The notes beneath the pieces are model-generated. The model did no database searches and was not told the origin of the DNA. It saw nothing but the letters and a program-made list of their open reading frames with translations. Made by a program: the position numbers and the translations under genes. 25,148 bases of DNA. It comes from Hyphomicrobiaceae bacterium (GTDB lineage: Bacteria; Pseudomonadota; Alphaproteobacteria; Rhizobiales; Hyphomicrobiaceae). The stretch is taken from positions 1 through 25,148 of the forward strand of contig JAGRKR010000005.1 of assembly GCA_020442225.1 (NCBI GenBank). Reading direction: 5' to 3'. Below, in pieces: positions 23,926 to 25,148 of this stretch (position 1 is the stretch's first letter; every line of letters starts with the position of its first letter).

Positions 23926-25148
23926 GACCGGCTCTTGAGGTTCTTCGGCTGGCCCACGATGGTGACGATCAGCGCATCCTCCGCAAAAAGTCGCTTCGCC
24001 ACGCGCCGCACATCGTCGATGGTCACAGCCTGGATCAGGCCGTTGCGCTTGTCGACGTAATCGATGCCGAGATCCTGGGTGAGGATGCCGAGAAGCTGGC
24101 TGGCGATCTTGGCGTTGGTGTCGAAACGCAGCGCGAACGAGCCGACCAGATAGTCCTTGGCCGCCTGCAGCTCCTTCTCCGTCGGTCCCTTCTCGCCGAT
24201 GCGCTTGAGCTCGGCGCGGATGACCTCGAGCGACTTCGCCATGCCGTCGTTGCGGGTGGCAACGCCACCGTAGAAGATCGCAGCCCGGCGCATGGGATCG
24301 AGATAGCTGTAGACGGAGTAGGCGAGACCGCGCTTCTCACGCACCTCCTCCATGAAGCGCGAGCCGAAACCGCCACCGCCGATGATGTGGTTGAGCACGA
24401 AGGCCGGCACGAAGGCGGGGTCCTTGCGGGCGATACCTTGCAGGCCGAAACGCGCCACCGACTGCGGCACAGCCATCTCGAAGACCTTCTGATGGGGGCC
24501 GGCCACGATGCGCGCCTCGGGCACCTCGACGAGCTCGGACTTGGCCGGCAGCTTGCCGAAGATCCTATCGAGCAGCAGCCCGAGCGACTTGGCGTCGATG
24601 TCGCCGACTGCGACGATTCTCAGGTTCTGACGCGTGAACACGCGCTTGTGGAAGGCCACGAGATCGTCGCGCGTGATCGCGGCGACCGATTCGGGCGTGC
24701 CCTTGATCGGGCTGCCGTAGGGATGCCCCTTGAAGACCTGGGCGTACCACTGCTGGGAAGCGACGCTCTCGGGGTTCTTGGCGGCGTAGGCGAGCGAGGC
24801 CAGCAGCTGCTTGCGCATGCGCTCGAGCGCCTCGGCGTCGAAGCGCGGCTCGTTGAGCGCCAGTCGCAACAGCTCGGCGGCAGCGTCACGGTTGCTGGTG
24901 AGCGTCTCGAAGCTTCCGTAGAACTCGTCGAAGGTGACCTGGAAGCGCATGCGCACCGCCAGCTCCTCGAGCTTCTCCTGGAAGCGGGCCGCGCTCAGCT
25001 TGCCCGCGCCCTCGTCGAGGATCGACGTGAGCAGATAGGAGACACCGGGCCGGCCCTTGGGGTCCTGCGCGCTGCCGCCATCGAAGGCGAAGCGCAGCGC
25101 CAGCAACGGCACCTTGTGCTCCTCGACGAGCCAGGCCTCGATGCCGCC
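23922..25148 (-). CDS. M16 peptidase homologue, non-catalytic subunit type (5'-truncated by window edge)
   Basis: About 408 residues of a pitrilysin/insulinase-family protein; the frame stays open to the window edge with GGIEAWLVEEHK before the first internal start, so the N-terminus lies beyond. The position that holds the zinc motif HxxEH in active members reads GVSYLLTSILDEGAG, with no His or Glu pair, so this chain should not cleave peptides. The C-terminal lobe has the Arg/Tyr substrate-binding motif FMEEVREKRGLAYSVYS. In bacteria such chains usually pair with a catalytic M16 partner encoded next door, here expected just beyond the window's right edge. The N-terminal signal peptide, common for the periplasmic pair, cannot be checked. 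It overlaps pgi by 4 bp. Confidence 0.93.
   Translation of the reverse strand, partial: GGIEAWLVEEHKVPLLALRFAFDGGSAQDPKGRPGVSYLLTSILDEGAGKLSAARFQEKLEELAVRMRFQVTFDEFYGSFETLTSNRDAAAELLRLALNEPRFDAEALERMRKQLLASLAYAAKNPESVASQQWYAQVFKGHPYGSPIKGTPESVAAITRDDLVAFHKRVFTRQNLRIVAVGDIDAKSLGLLLDRIFGKLPAKSELVEVPEARIVAGPHQKVFEMAVPQSVARFGLQGIARKDPAFVPAFVLNHIIGGGGFGSRFMEEVREKRGLAYSVYSYLDPMRRAAIFYGGVATRNDGMAKSLEVIRAELKRIGEKGPTEKELQAAKDYLVGSFALRFDTNAKIASQLLGILTQDLGIDYVDKRNGLIQAVTIDDVRRVAKRLFAEDALIVTIVGQPKNLKSRS

Noticed and set aside
25018..25112. Loss of the zinc motif in the M16 protein as a sequencing error or pseudogene
   Set aside because: The frame is intact and the replacing sequence (LLTSILDEGAG) is typical of non-catalytic partner chains.
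1..25148. Search for tRNA/rRNA genes, insertion sequences, CRISPR repeats and defence genes
   Set aside because: No transposase, integrase, repeat array or RNA gene structure was seen by eye in either strand.

Overview
This window is high-GC, gene-dense chromosomal DNA that reads as an alphaproteobacterium, most likely Hyphomicrobiales (Rhizobiales). The reasons are the rhizobial-type aspartate aminotransferase, the MutL with an endonuclease motif, an outer-membrane protein that recalls rhizobial lipid A oxidases, and GC-rich codon use that leaves long open frames on the antisense strands. I place the order by recognising families, not by a search. I see no mobile elements, tRNA, rRNA or CRISPR.

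Layout. (1) 1-3604, plus strand: the 3' part of moaA (molybdenum cofactor), two tandem paralogous EamA/DMT transporters, and an HpcH/HpaI-type class II aldolase. (2) 13251 down to 3619, minus strand: an envelope cluster of a bacterial alpha-2-macroglobulin (yfhM type, thioester present), penicillin-binding protein 1C (pbpC), a PHB-depolymerase-like esterase with a lipobox, and an outer-membrane beta-barrel protein that may be LpxQ-like. (3) 17040 down to 13427, minus strand: an unrecognised 870-residue four-TM protein with a large periplasmic loop and a disordered cytoplasmic tail, a possible small ORF coupled to its start, and an unrecognised 204-residue soluble protein downstream. This is the least explained part of the window. 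(4) 17167-20720, plus strand: a tight three-gene catabolic-looking operon of class I aminotransferase, MmgE/PrpD protein, and a Rossmann dehydrogenase with a DUF1932-type C-terminus. (5) 25148 down to 20731, minus strand: a non-catalytic M16 peptidase homologue (partial), pgi overlapping it by 4 bp, and mutL.

How the genes may work together. In region 2 the protease trap (alpha-2-macroglobulin) and the peptidoglycan synthase PBP1C form the widely conserved pair for envelope defence and repair, and the two following genes also encode predicted envelope proteins. In region 4 the aminotransferase could feed a carboxylic acid to the MmgE/PrpD enzyme and the dehydrogenase; the substrate cannot be read from the sequence. 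Region 5 looks like a housekeeping operon.

I found no clear defence system. The best candidates for something undescribed are the 870/204-residue pair with its small upstream ORF, the four-gene envelope cluster, and the aminotransferase/MmgE/dehydrogenase operon.
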